From Pseudemcibacter sp038106445 (GTDB taxonomy: Bacteria > Pseudomonadota > Alphaproteobacteria > Sphingomonadales > Emcibacteraceae), in contig JAYODU010000003.1 of NCBI GenBank assembly GCA_038106445.1, positions 124,001-188,000 on the forward strand: a DNA stretch of 64,000 nucleotides, read 5' to 3'. A program made the translations under genes and the position numbers. How positions within the stretch are numbered: the first letter of the stretch is position 1; each line of letters begins with the position of its first letter. This document shows positions 45,636 to 54,777 of the stretch, piece by piece. The notes under the pieces are model-generated. The model saw only the letters and a program-made list of their open reading frames with translations. It did not search any database and had not been told where the DNA came from.

Positions 45636-46454
45636 TTAACCGTACCGGCCGGTAATGTAGTCCTTGGTTTTTTCATGGGTTGGGTTAGTGAATATTGTCG
45701 CCGTATCACCAACTTCCATCAGCTTACCAAGATGAAAAAAAGCTGTTCTTTGTGAAATTCTCGCTGCTTGTTGCATGGAATGCGTAACAATAACAATTGC
45801 GTAACGATTTTTCAAATCTTCAATTAGTTCTTCTATAATAGCTGTTGCTATCGGATCAAGCGCAGAACATGGCTCATCCATCAAAATTACTTCCGGCTCA
45901 ATCGCAATCGTCCGGGCAATACATAAACGCTGTTGCTGACCACCGGAAAGGGATGTTCCTGACGCATCGAGACGGTCATGCACTTCGTTCCATAGTCCCG
46001 CTTTTTTAAGGCTTGAGAGGACAATTTCATCTAATTCACTTTTGTTATTTGCTATACCGTGTATGCGTGGACCATAGGCAATGTTGTCATAAATTGATTT
46101 CGGGAACGGATTAGGTTTTTGAAATACCATGCCGATCCGTGCACGAAGTTGTACAACATCAATTTTTTTATCGTTGATATTCTGGTTATCAAGAAAAATG
46201 TTACCTTCGACCCGGCAGGTATCGATGGTATCATTCATTCTGTTTAAGCACCTTAAGAATGTTGATTTACCGCAACCGGAAGGGCCAATCAGGGCAGTAA
46301 CCTCGTTCGGGTTAATATTCAGATCAATATCTTTTAATGCATGATTTTCACCGTAATAGACATTGACCTTTCTCGCTTTTATTTTCGGTTCCGGCAGGCC
46401 AACAGAAGTTGTATTCCCTTCGTTCACGTTGAGTATGTTCATCTTATTCACCAT
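45636..46454 (-). CDS. pstB: phosphate ABC transporter ATP-binding protein
   Basis: 272 aa. Walker A GPSGCGKST, Q-loop FQKPNPFPKS, signature LSGGQQQRLCIARTIA, Walker B VILMDEPCSALDP and the switch His in VTHSMQQAARIS, all typical of PstB. The start may be Met 1 at 46454, which overlaps the pstA stop, or Met 5 at 46442. Powers phosphate import through PstC/PstA. Confidence 0.96.
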   Translation of the reverse strand: MVNKMNILNVNEGNTTSVGLPEPKIKARKVNVYYGENHALKDIDLNINPNEVTALIGPSGCGKSTFLRCLNRMNDTIDTCRVEGNIFLDNQNINDKKIDVVQLRARIGMVFQKPNPFPKSIYDNIAYGPRIHGIANNKSELDEIVLSSLKKAGLWNEVHDRLDASGTSLSGGQQQRLCIARTIAIEPEVILMDEPCSALDPIATAIIEELIEDLKNRYAIVIVTHSMQQAARISQRTAFFHLGKLMEVGDTATIFTNPTHEKTKDYITGRYG

Positions 46455-47776
46455 TTTTTTTCAAACTTCTGTCTTAACCAAATGGCCAGGCCATTCATTA
46501 GAATCAAAAATGCCAGCAGGATCATAATGGCTGCCGATGTTTTTTCCAAAAACCCCCGTTCAGGGCTGTCTGCCCATAAATATACCTGAACCGGTAGTGC
46601 GGTTGCTGCTTCAGTAATGCCGGCAGGCGTATCTACTATAAAAGCTACCATGCCGATCATTAAAAGTGGAGCGGTTTCACCAAGAGCCTGTGCCATACCG
46701 ATGATTGATCCTGTCAAAATGCCAGGCATGCTGAGCGGCAGTACATGATGAAAAACGGTTTGCATATGTGATGCACCAAGCCCTATTGCTGCTTCTTTGA
46801 TTGACGGGGGGACGGCCTTGATAGCGGCTCTTGCTGTAATAATAATAGTGGGAAGTGTCATTAATGCGAGCGTTAACCCGCCGACCAATGGAGCCGACCT
46901 CGGGAGGTTCATGAAATTTATAAAAATAGCCAATCCCAAAAGACCAAATATAATTGATGGCACAGCGGCTAGATTATTAATATTGATTTCGATAATATCA
47001 GTAAGTCTGTTTTTTGGGGCAAATTCTTCAAGATAAATGGCCGACCCTACACCAATCGGAAACGAAATCATAAAGGTTACGAGCAATGTTAAAAATGATC
47101 CGACAGTGGCACTCGATATTCCGGCTAGCTCAGGTTCACGACTATCGCCAGATGTGAAAAATGCCCAATTGAAATTTTGAGTAACCAGTCCTTCAGATAA
47201 AAATTGATCCACCCATATGATTTGCTGGTCGCTTATTTTGCGATCTGATTCTGCTACTTTCCTGGAGATATTTCCTTTTAGTAGCATATCAACATCACTT
47301 CCGGCTTTTAGCGAAATTGGAACCGTCGTGCCAACAATTGTAAGATCTTCAAGGATTGCTTCACGAATGTCCGTTTGTGCACCAACGCTGAATAATCTTA
47401 GAAGTGCAAAAACATCAGCACGGCGGGTAACCTCAGGAAATTTTTCCTGTAACGAACTTACCAACATCCTGTTTATGTTGATAGAAGCGATATGTGTTTC
47501 AAGCTCTTCCTGAGATAAGTTATCAACATCACCAACAATATTTTCATCAATGTGTATATCCAGTGTAATATGGGTTTCAGTAAATCCACTTATGCCTGTT
47601 GAAAAAATGCTAATGAGTACAACGAGCAGTGTGGCGATTGCCGTTCCCAGACTCAGGATGGCGACACTTTTAAAGATTTTTTCTTTAATGTATCTTTTTT
47701 TCAGGCGTGCGGCCTGTTTTTCTGAATTCCAGTCCACTCTTGATACAGGCTGATTGTGTTGTGAAGTATCAGTCAT
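46448..47776 (-). CDS. pstA: phosphate ABC transporter permease PstA (long form)
   Basis: 442 aa when started at ATG 47776 (MTDTSQHNQ), which overlaps the pstC stop; a longer frame to 47818 is less likely. The first TM helix is followed by about 150 periplasmic residues (DIHIDENIVGDVDNLS onward) absent from the short E. coli protein, then the BPD_transp domain with the EAA-like loop AIGLGASHMQTVFHHVLP and six TM helices. Long PstA forms are known in Alphaproteobacteria. Works with PstC, PstB and PstS. Confidence 0.92.
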   Translation of the reverse strand: MTDTSQHNQPVSRVDWNSEKQAARLKKRYIKEKIFKSVAILSLGTAIATLLVVLISIFSTGISGFTETHITLDIHIDENIVGDVDNLSQEELETHIASININRMLVSSLQEKFPEVTRRADVFALLRLFSVGAQTDIREAILEDLTIVGTTVPISLKAGSDVDMLLKGNISRKVAESDRKISDQQIIWVDQFLSEGLVTQNFNWAFFTSGDSREPELAGISSATVGSFLTLLVTFMISFPIGVGSAIYLEEFAPKNRLTDIIEININNLAAVPSIIFGLLGLAIFINFMNLPRSAPLVGGLTLALMTLPTIIITARAAIKAVPPSIKEAAIGLGASHMQTVFHHVLPLSMPGILTGSIIGMAQALGETAPLLMIGMVAFIVDTPAGITEAATALPVQVYLWADSPERGFLEKTSAAIMILLAFLILMNGLAIWLRQKFEKKW

Positions 47777-49139
47777 ATTGTTCCCTATATTTCCTGACGA
47801 TGAACAACGCCAAAGCATTTAATGCAAGTGTTGTGACAAACAAGGCCAGACCAAGTGCAAAGGCAGATAGTGTTTTAGCACTGGCGAATTCCTGGTCACC
47901 AGTAAGAAGCGCAACAATTTGTACGGTAACAGTAGTCACCGCTTCCAGAGGATTTACGGTTAAATTTGCTGCCATTCCTGCGGCCATTACCACAATCATT
48001 GTTTCACCAATAGCGCGTGACGTTGCAAGAAGCAATGCACCAACAATACCGGGAAGAGCAGACGGTAAAATTACTTTTAATACGGTTTCTGTTTGTGTGG
48101 CACCCAAACCCATTGAACCTTCTCTTAAATTCTGAGGAACAACGCTGATAACATCGTCTGAGAGGGATGATATCAGCGGAATTATCATTACGCCCATAAC
48201 AATCCCGGCCGCAAGCGCACTTTCAGACGCAATCTCAAGCCCCAAAAGTTCGCCAGTGTCCCTAATAAACGGGGCAACAACAAGGGCGGCGATAAAACCG
48301 TAGACAACTGTGGGGATGCCAGCAAGAATTTCTAGGAGCGGTTTTGCAATTTTACGGATTTTTTTATTGGCAAATTCAGCCATATATATCGCAGAAAGCA
48401 ATCCAATGGGCCCGGCAATAAACATTGCAATTGCTGTTATAAGCATTGTTCCCATAAAGAGTGGCACGGCACCGAATGCACCAGAACTTCCGACCTGATC
48501 GATACGGATTGCTGTTTGTGGACTCCATTGAATGCCAAAAACAAATTCCGTAATGGATACCTGATCAAAGAAAAGGATGCTTTCAAATAACAGGGAAAAT
48601 ACGATCCCGATCGTTGTAATAATTGCAATGATCGAGAAAATCATAAGCAATGTTTTGATTATTGTTTCAATGTTGTTGCGTGAATTAAACTCTGGTTTCA
48701 TTTTGCGTAATGTCAAATAACCCATGAGTGTACTTGCCGCTAAAGCGCCCAGGAAAAACGCCCAGGCGACCCGTTCCGAAATACTGGTATAGTACTGATA
48801 ATGGATGGCTAGCGTCGGATCATTTGGATTGCTAGTTTCATAGGACTTTACACTATTCAGTAAATTGCTTAATTCGAAAGGTGCAAGGCCGGATGTTTTT
48901 TCGCCAAGATTATTGATAAGCATATTATCAATCAGGTAACCTTCACTAATCGCCCAGATGGAAAGTATGATGAAGCCTGGTATAAAACTGTTAATTCCGG
49001 CAGCCCATCCATAATGGCTTGGTAATGAATATAATTGTTTAATATTTCCATTAACAAGCATCAGCGATTTTTTTTTGCCAACATAATAAAATGAAGTTAG
49101 CAGCAAAAGTAATGTGACAAAAAGTAGTGTTACACTCAT
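47769..49139 (-). CDS. pstC: phosphate ABC transporter permease PstC (long form)
   Basis: 456 aa. Several N-terminal TM segments and an extra periplasmic region (about residues 1-200) precede the transport domain, which holds GPIGLLSAIYMAEFA, LEILAGIPTVVYGF and the EAA loop GLGATQTETVLKVILPSALPG split across the middle. Overlaps pstA by 8 nt. A hairpin at 49198-49228 lies between pstS and pstC, so the permease genes are probably expressed at a lower level than pstS. Confidence 0.92.
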   Translation of the reverse strand: MSVTLLFVTLLLLLTSFYYVGKKKSLMLVNGNIKQLYSLPSHYGWAAGINSFIPGFIILSIWAISEGYLIDNMLINNLGEKTSGLAPFELSNLLNSVKSYETSNPNDPTLAIHYQYYTSISERVAWAFFLGALAASTLMGYLTLRKMKPEFNSRNNIETIIKTLLMIFSIIAIITTIGIVFSLLFESILFFDQVSITEFVFGIQWSPQTAIRIDQVGSSGAFGAVPLFMGTMLITAIAMFIAGPIGLLSAIYMAEFANKKIRKIAKPLLEILAGIPTVVYGFIAALVVAPFIRDTGELLGLEIASESALAAGIVMGVMIIPLISSLSDDVISVVPQNLREGSMGLGATQTETVLKVILPSALPGIVGALLLATSRAIGETMIVVMAAGMAANLTVNPLEAVTTVTVQIVALLTGDQEFASAKTLSAFALGLALFVTTLALNALALFIVRKYREQYD

Positions 49140-49197
49140 TGAATGTGGGCTCTTGATATTTTTGGAATCACTACCCTAATCTATAGAGTAATTAAAA

Positions 49198-49228
49198 TAG
49201 AAAGGCCAGTCTGAGGACTGGCCTTTAG
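49198..49228 (-). terminator. intercistronic hairpin between pstS and pstC
   Basis: AAAGGCCAGTC (49201-49211) and GACTGGCCTTT (49216-49226) form a perfect 11-bp stem with a 4-nt loop, followed on the minus strand by CTATTTTAATT. It could end most pstS transcripts or protect their 3' end, a common way to make more binding protein than permease. Confidence 0.75.
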
Positions 49229-49247
49229 TAAAAGTTTCATTAAACCG

Positions 49248-50285
49248 TCATTTTTGTAAAGCAACCAAATTTTGAGCCGTATTCTGAACTTGTGCGAGCT
49301 CTGTATTTGGTAATGGGATAAGACCTTTTTCAGCAAGATACCCAAAGTCACCCATTGCTTTATCGCTGAGGAATTCATTGAGATATTCTTTTAGCCCAGG
49401 TACGGCACCAATATGTGCTTTTTTGACATAAAAATAAAGTGAGCGGGATACCTTGTATTCCTGATCTGCGATATTTTCGAAAGTCGGGTATGATCCTTCA
49501 ACCATATTTCCCTGAATGACGTCCGTATTTTCCTCCAGGAAACTATACCCAAATACACCGTACGCGTTTGGGTTAGCCTGTAGTTTTCCTACAATCAGAT
49601 TATCGTTTTCACCTGATTCAACATAAACACCATCTTCACGAATTGTATGACAAAGCGCCATATAACGATCACCGTCTTCCTCTTCAATTGCAACGATTTC
49701 CGGATAGGCCTGACAACCACCTTCAAGCGCAAGCTCAGCAAATGCGTCACGTGTTCCTGATGTTGGAGGAGGGCCCAGAACTTCAATTTTTCTATTTGGA
49801 AGGTTTGGATTAACTTCGTTCCATCTGGTGTACGGGTTTGCTACAATCTCGCCGTTTACAACAACTTCTTTTGCAAGCGCTGTCCAGATGTCCTTAAGGC
49901 TAAATTCTACAGGTGCTGATTCTTTGGAATTGGCCATTACAATGCCGTCATAGCCAATTTTAACTTCGATAATTTCTTTGACACCATTTTGTGCACATAG
50001 TTCAATTTCAGAACTTTTTATGGCGCGCGATGCATTTGTTATATCCGGATGGTTTTCACCAACGCCTGCGCAGAATAATTTTAGGCCGCCACCTGATCCT
50101 GTACTTTCAACTACAGGTGTTTTGAAGGCTGTGGACCTGCCAAATTCTTCTGCAACAGCAGTTGAAAAAGGGAATACGGTTGATGAACCAACAATCCGGA
50201 TCTGGTCGCGCGCTTCGGCGACGCCTGCCATTGAAATACTGATCATACCAGCCACTAACAGTGTGCGGTCTAGTTTATTGAACAT
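49248..50285 (-). CDS. pstS: phosphate-binding periplasmic protein
   Basis: 345 aa. Signal peptide (MISISMAGVAEA, preceded by a basic start). Phosphate-site motifs include IVGSSTVFPFS at the mature N-terminus, ESTGSGGGLKLFCAGVG and PTSGTRDAFAE. Binds phosphate in the periplasm for PstCAB. GGAGAA lies before the ATG, and a Pho-box-like element at 50384-50401 is about 100 nt upstream. Confidence 0.95.
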   Translation of the reverse strand: MFNKLDRTLLVAGMISISMAGVAEARDQIRIVGSSTVFPFSTAVAEEFGRSTAFKTPVVESTGSGGGLKLFCAGVGENHPDITNASRAIKSSEIELCAQNGVKEIIEVKIGYDGIVMANSKESAPVEFSLKDIWTALAKEVVVNGEIVANPYTRWNEVNPNLPNRKIEVLGPPPTSGTRDAFAELALEGGCQAYPEIVAIEEEDGDRYMALCHTIREDGVYVESGENDNLIVGKLQANPNAYGVFGYSFLEENTDVIQGNMVEGSYPTFENIADQEYKVSRSLYFYVKKAHIGAVPGLKEYLNEFLSDKAMGDFGYLAEKGLIPLPNTELAQVQNTAQNLVALQK

Positions 50286-50383
50286 TTTGTTTTCTCCATA
50301 AAAATTTCTAAAATGAACTGTTAAAATTAAAAAGAATCATTCTTTTTCATATGTGAAAATTAGCCTTTTTACGTTGCGGTAAT

Positions 50384-50412
50384 GTGACAGAAATATGAAG
50401 CTTTTGTTACAA
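50384..50412 (-). promoter_or_regulatory. Pho box upstream of pstS
   Basis: On the minus strand GCTTCAT ATTT CTGTCAC matches 14 of 18 positions of the E. coli Pho-box consensus (two 7-bp repeats spaced 4 bp). A third half-site TTGTAAC sits one 11-bp unit upstream. Centred about 110 nt before the pstS start; expected target of PhoB. Confidence 0.7.
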
Positions 50413-50439
50413 TGATCTATAAGCTATTGAGAATAAAAG

Positions 50440-50471
50440 AAAAAGGCGGAAATAAAATTCCGCCTTTTTGT
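50440..50471 (-). terminator. rho-independent terminator after the phosphate porin gene
   Basis: AAAAAGGCGGAA / TTCCGCCTTTTT stem with a 6-nt loop and T-rich tails, about 33 nt after the porin stop. It separates the porin transcript from pstS. Confidence 0.85.
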
Positions 50472-50503
50472 TAAAATATATTTAGAATATCGTTTGGTAC
50501 GGC

Positions 50504-51697
50504 TTACCAGTCAACCTGGAACCTGAGGCCGAATGTGTCGATGTTCTCACCGTCATTTGAACCGCCTTCAACATCTGACCGTGAGTAGTTTGCCATCACA
50601 CGGGAATAGTTATTAAGAAGCCAGTTCAGACCAACGATGTAAGATGTTTGCTTGCCACCAATGACACCAACTGATGTATCAGTCAAATCAATAACATCAT
50701 AGCGTGCGGCAATCTGGAAGGCACCTGAACCACCGCCAAATACCGGGTTGTTGACTTTAATGCGGTCAAATGCACCACCCTTATATCCACGACTTTCGCC
50801 TGTCAGGATATAGCTGATATCAATATAGCCACCGTTAAATTTGGCATCCATTGCACCATTAATCCCATTGGCACTCATCCATCCCCATTCTGCCTGTGCA
50901 GAAAGTGGACCCATTACGCCGGCTAATTCTACGCCAAAGAAAGTATCTGAATCTGAAGGAAAATTAGCAGTATCCACATATCTTCCTGCAAGGTGATGAT
51001 GTGGGCGTTGGCGATATCTGATTGTCAGATCACCATCGTCATTTTCGCGGTGAAATGCTGATGCACCTATATGTATGAAGCCGTCATTATTGCCATTTCC
51101 GATCTGTGGCGCAAATGTTGCACGTGCAGCATAGGTGCGGCCCTGAATTGTGCCACCACCACCATTTGCGTTGCCCTGAAACACGCCAGCTTTGAATGTT
51201 ACGTTATTCTGATCATAGTTTGCTGCTATACCGATCTGACGGCTAAAGCTGAAGGCATCTGTAAAACTGCCGCGCTCAAGAAATGTTGTAAAACGGCTGG
51301 ATGTCTGTTCTTCAAGCGAGGTTGGAGTTTTAAACTGACCAGCGACAATAGAAACCGGTTCTAATGCAAGCTCCATAGTTGCATCAGTGATGTTGACCTC
51401 ATTGCCGGCGAAATCAACTTCAAATTTATATTCCACATCCTTCATTACGACACCTTCAACGCCAAGTCGTGCGGCACGGAATTCGGTTGCGTCAACAGCT
51501 TTACCTGCGTTGTCAGAAACTGTTCCCCAGTCGGTGAATAAACGACCACGAAGTTTTATTGAAAAGTTACCATCTGCACTTGAGATTTCAGGCGCTCCCT
51601 TCCAGGTTACGTTGAAATCCTGAGCGTTAGCAATTGATGTTGTTGCGAACAAGGTCGTAGCACCTATTGTCGCTACGATATATTTGGATACAGGCAT
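50504..51697 (-). CDS. phosphate-selective porin O/P
   Basis: 397-residue outer-membrane beta-barrel of the OprO/OprP family. Signal peptide ends near SIANAQ. Early strands IKLRGRLFTDWGTVS and ATEFRAARLGVEG, then KFEVDFAGNE and IVAGQFKTPTSLEEQTSS are family marks; the final strand GLRFQVDW ends in an aromatic residue, as barrels need. Admits phosphate or polyphosphate across the outer membrane. Upstream of pstS on the same strand, with its own Pho-box-like array. Confidence 0.88.
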   Translation of the reverse strand: MPVSKYIVATIGATTLFATTSIANAQDFNVTWKGAPEISSADGNFSIKLRGRLFTDWGTVSDNAGKAVDATEFRAARLGVEGVVMKDVEYKFEVDFAGNEVNITDATMELALEPVSIVAGQFKTPTSLEEQTSSRFTTFLERGSFTDAFSFSRQIGIAANYDQNNVTFKAGVFQGNANGGGGTIQGRTYAARATFAPQIGNGNNDGFIHIGASAFHRENDDGDLTIRYRQRPHHHLAGRYVDTANFPSDSDTFFGVELAGVMGPLSAQAEWGWMSANGINGAMDAKFNGGYIDISYILTGESRGYKGGAFDRIKVNNPVFGGGSGAFQIAARYDVIDLTDTSVGVIGGKQTSYIVGLNWLLNNYSRVMANYSRSDVEGGSNDGENIDTFGLRFQVDW

Positions 51698-51776
51698 TAA
51701 TTTTCCTTAAATATTAATGTTTTGAGAAATAAGAACTCTATTTGTTATAGAATTATTATGCTTTTATGTGTGTTAT

Positions 51777-51816
51777 ATTACAAAAATATTACATATTAAT
51801 TATAATTTTATGACAG
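51777..51816 (-). promoter_or_regulatory. array of four phased Pho-box-like half-sites upstream of the porin
   Basis: Plus-strand heptamers ATTACAA (51777), ATTACAT (51788), ATTATAA (51799) and ATGACAG (51810) recur at exactly 11-bp intervals. ATGACAG is the reverse complement of the Pho half-site CTGTCAT, and the others are degenerate versions. It sits about 80 nt before the porin start. Phasing at 11 bp is the mark of PhoB tandem binding. Confidence 0.6.
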
Positions 51817-51945
51817 TCTGGAAGGTCATAAGATATTTAACATTTCCCGTGTTTTGGCAAGTATAATTTACATGCTTGCGAACTTATGGATATTGATCCA
51901 GAATAAGGGAAAAGTCAAAATATCAATTGAGCAACAGGACTTTAA

Positions 51946-52353
51946 ATGGCTACTAAAAAACCCGCAAAAAATATTGAAAACAACCCGCGTGTGAAAGCAG
52001 TTTTTGATGACATAAGGAAAACCAGAAATTCCGAATTTATCAATAACATGTGGCATTATATTGCGTTTGATGAAGATCTTCTTGAACGTACATGGGGGGA
52101 TGTGAAAAGGGTAATGGCGGAAGAAAGTGCACTAGATGCACTGACCAAAGAAATGATTTATATCGCTGTTTCAATTGCCAACAGCTGCACTTATTGTGTT
52201 CATTCACATACAGCCGCTGCCCGTGCAAAGGGAATGACCGATAAGCAGCATGCGGAGCTTATAAAAATAGTATCCCTTGCGGCGCGTACCAACCATATTG
52301 CCAACGCCCTGCAAATCCCGACGGATGATGTTTTTGATGCTGATAAAAGCTAG
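51946..52353 (+). CDS. carboxymuconolactone decarboxylase/AhpD-family protein
   Basis: 135-residue cytoplasmic helical protein. The redox pair CxxC with the following His is visible in SIANSCTYCVHSHTAAARAKG, the AhpD-type active site, after LDALTKEMIYIAVS. Members act as peroxidase partners or disulfide reductants; the natural partner is unknown. The N-terminal 20 residues are Lys/Asn-rich. Divergent from the porin gene. Confidence 0.85.
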   Translation: MATKKPAKNIENNPRVKAVFDDIRKTRNSEFINNMWHYIAFDEDLLERTWGDVKRVMAEESALDALTKEMIYIAVSIANSCTYCVHSHTAAARAKGMTDKQHAELIKIVSLAARTNHIANALQIPTDDVFDADKS

Positions 52354-52470
52354 CTTGCGGGTTTTTTGTGAAAAACTCACGCTTAAGCTATATGTATAAA
52401 CAATGGTGTGAAACTTATGGATGAACAATATAAGTCAGCTAACATATTGAAATATTTATAATTATTTGGT

Positions 52471-52884
52471 GTGTTTTATATCTTCGTGTCTCTGATCGCG
52501 AGCTTTATACTTCAATATTTTGAGATAGAAAGAAATTTTGGGATAGGGAATGGTATTCTGGGAGCTTCTGCAATGGTAGTATCCAATAAGTTTGTTTCTG
52601 ATGAAAATCAGGTACCTGCCGGAAGTGAAAAACATATGCTTATTTGGGGCTCAATTGCCATCAGTATTGTATCTTCAATAGCTGGCTTGATTTTAATTGC
52701 AGCAATTGAAAATATTCCGATTAGTGAAATATTCGGTATTTTTACGAAAGTGCCACTTTTGTTTTTAGTTATTGGGATGGTGGTAATAACGGGAGCATAT
52801 TGGTTAATTCTGTTTTTTTGTTATGGAAGCGGTGCCAAGGCAATTGCCAAATCCCGCAATATTGGATCTGAGAATTCTAATTAA
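52471..52884 (+). CDS. small membrane protein, ABZJ_00895-like
   Basis: 137 aa from GTG 52471, with no clear ribosome-binding site. Transmembrane segments lie at about residues 1-15, 56-80 and 95-118. The pattern FGIGNGILGASAMVVSNKF followed by QVPAGSEKHMLIW resembles the uncharacterised ABZJ_00895 family of four-TM proteins, from memory. The first TM is short, so the true start may be a little different. Convergent with the serine hydrolase gene and overlapping its end by 8 nt. Function unknown. Confidence 0.6.
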   Translation: MFYIFVSLIASFILQYFEIERNFGIGNGILGASAMVVSNKFVSDENQVPAGSEKHMLIWGSIAISIVSSIAGLILIAAIENIPISEIFGIFTKVPLLFLVIGMVVITGAYWLILFFCYGSGAKAIAKSRNIGSENSN

Positions 52885-54283
52885 TTACTTCCAAACCTTT
52901 TAATCCTAATCGAAGAAGAGCCTCTTCAATTGCTAAAAGCGGTATGGTTGCGGGTGCTTTGCTGGGATCATCTCCAACCCCGGTAATAAAAGTTATTATA
53001 CCGTCCTTTGATATGGGGTCAAACCAGAATTGTCCCTGTAAACCATAAGCTGATCCAAGATGGCCGTAAAAAATATTGCTGTCTTCACTAAGTCCCCAGT
53101 CTTTCAGATCAACAATATGCGTGGATAGGCCATATGCCGTCATCATTCCCGTCGCGGAAGGATCGTCTGGTGCGCTTTCACCACCCGTATGACCATTTTG
53201 TGTAAGTGAGTTATACTCCCATACTGTTTTTAACATTTCGTCTATTGATGATTGCGATATAATCTGCGTGTCGCCGTATTTGCCGCCATCAAGCAGCATT
53301 AGCATTATAGTCGCAAGATCACGTGATGATGCACGCAAGCCCCCCTGCGGTGAAAATAGAGAAGGGTTTTTACCAGGTTTATATTGGTCAAGTGGTGAAA
53401 GATCCGGGATAGTACCGCGCCTATAACTTTCACTTTCATAATAGCAGAGAATAGGATCACCATCGACCTGTTCAATCCAAGGACCATTTGGATCCCAGGT
53501 AATGCCACCATCACCACGGCGATAAAGTGTTGCTACCGATGAAAAGCCATTTTCATAAAGGGTACATACACTGAAACTTGAATTTAAACCCATGGGATTA
53601 AATAGTGTTTCTTTGACAAATAAATCCATACGCTTGCCGGCAACATTTTCTGCGATTCCTGAAAGAATACCAAAATTCAGGTTGGAATATGTGAAATAAT
53701 CACCCGGCCCCTGATTTTTCCCTGAGGCAAAATGATTGCCATTGTCATAATGCGCAGCACTTCGTTCGGCATCACCGCCTTCAATAAAAAAGTCTTTAAA
53801 ATCTTCACCAAGTCCCATGAAATAATATGCACCATCACGTATTGAAGATGTATGGGAAAGAATATGTCTGCTTGTGATTTGCCGGTCCGGAAAATTTGGG
53901 TTTCTTAAAGTAAAACCAAGATAGTCTGAAATATCGGCATCAAGATCTACTTTTCCGTCTTCAACCAATGTCATGAAGGCAATTGTTAAGACTAACTTTG
54001 AAATGGATGCCACACGGACTTTATGATCATTGGTAAGAATTACATTTTCGCCACTACCTCGTCTTGCCATTCCTTCTGCATGTTCAAATACGACTGCTCC
54101 ATTTTTAATCAGCACCATTTGCAAGCCCGAAATTTCTGTTGGCTTTTTTTCTTCATTATAGGCAAGTTGATATAATGCCTGTTTCAAATCAAAATCACGC
54201 TGTTCAGTTTCATTTGACCCTTGTTGACTGCAGGATGATGTGAGTATTATTAAAATGGTAGCGATGGTTAATTTTCTAATCAC
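52877..54283 (-). CDS. serine hydrolase lipoprotein, beta-lactamase (class C)/esterase fold
   Basis: 468 aa. Lipoprotein signal with Cys 18 (ILTSSCSQQ). The SxxK motif is S93-I-S-K96 (VRVASISKLVLT), and the YxN motif is in FTYSNLNFGIL. A late Gly/His region (HLGSAYGLQGQFWF) takes the place of the KTG box. Hydrolyses an ester, amide or peptide substrate in the envelope; not evidently a resistance enzyme. Begins 6 nt after the GGCT-like gene. Confidence 0.85.
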   Translation of the reverse strand: MIRKLTIATILIILTSSCSQQGSNETEQRDFDLKQALYQLAYNEEKKPTEISGLQMVLIKNGAVVFEHAEGMARRGSGENVILTNDHKVRVASISKLVLTIAFMTLVEDGKVDLDADISDYLGFTLRNPNFPDRQITSRHILSHTSSIRDGAYYFMGLGEDFKDFFIEGGDAERSAAHYDNGNHFASGKNQGPGDYFTYSNLNFGILSGIAENVAGKRMDLFVKETLFNPMGLNSSFSVCTLYENGFSSVATLYRRGDGGITWDPNGPWIEQVDGDPILCYYESESYRRGTIPDLSPLDQYKPGKNPSLFSPQGGLRASSRDLATIMLMLLDGGKYGDTQIISQSSIDEMLKTVWEYNSLTQNGHTGGESAPDDPSATGMMTAYGLSTHIVDLKDWGLSEDSNIFYGHLGSAYGLQGQFWFDPISKDGIITFITGVGDDPSKAPATIPLLAIEEALLRLGLKGLEVIN

Positions 54284-54289
54284 GGTAAT

Positions 54290-54748
54290 TCATTTCGAAC
54301 TGTCAATTTGGTAAATCAGGCTGGTTAAAGTAGTCATATACTTCTTCGGTAACTTAAGTTTTTCACAAATGTCATAAAGGGTGCGGGCATAATCGGTACT
54401 TTCCGGCGGATAAATTTTATAATCACCAGGCAGAATATATGTCTTTGCAGAAATTTTTCGGCCTAATTTGTCTTCGCATGTAACATCAATGGCAACGTAG
54501 TCTTTTACGGACGGTTCCGAATATAATTGATCCAGCTCCTGTTGTTCAAGTTCGATCAATGTGCCCCATGTTTCTTGACCATTGCAGGATATCATTGATG
54601 CCCTTTGGCCCAAAATAAATTTATAATTGGGCAGCTTTGCAACAACTGGATCGGAAGGGGATAGCCCTTTATCCTTTAAAAGTGCCGGATCCATAAACCA
54701 TCCATAAAAAAAGCTTTTGTCTTGGTCAAATGTTTCTCCCTTAGCCAA
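54290..54748 (-). CDS. gamma-glutamylcyclotransferase-like protein
   Basis: 152 aa of the GGCT/AIG2-like fold. The substrate-loop motif is FFYGWFMDPALL near the N-terminus (usually YGTLMxP), then PNYKFILGQRASMI and ETWGTLIELEQQELDQLY, where the Glu of GxLxxLxxxELxxLD-type motifs is expected to be catalytic. Such enzymes release 5-oxoproline from gamma-glutamyl compounds, which would fit with three GGTs in this window. The start is TTG 54748; just upstream lies a deletion scar, so the native promoter and start may have been lost. Substrate unproven. Confidence 0.65.
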   Translation of the reverse strand: MAKGETFDQDKSFFYGWFMDPALLKDKGLSPSDPVVAKLPNYKFILGQRASMISCNGQETWGTLIELEQQELDQLYSEPSVKDYVAIDVTCEDKLGRKISAKTYILPGDYKIYPPESTDYARTLYDICEKLKLPKKYMTTLTSLIYQIDSSK

Positions 54749-54777
54749 ATATTATAATGAAAATAATTTTTACTTGA

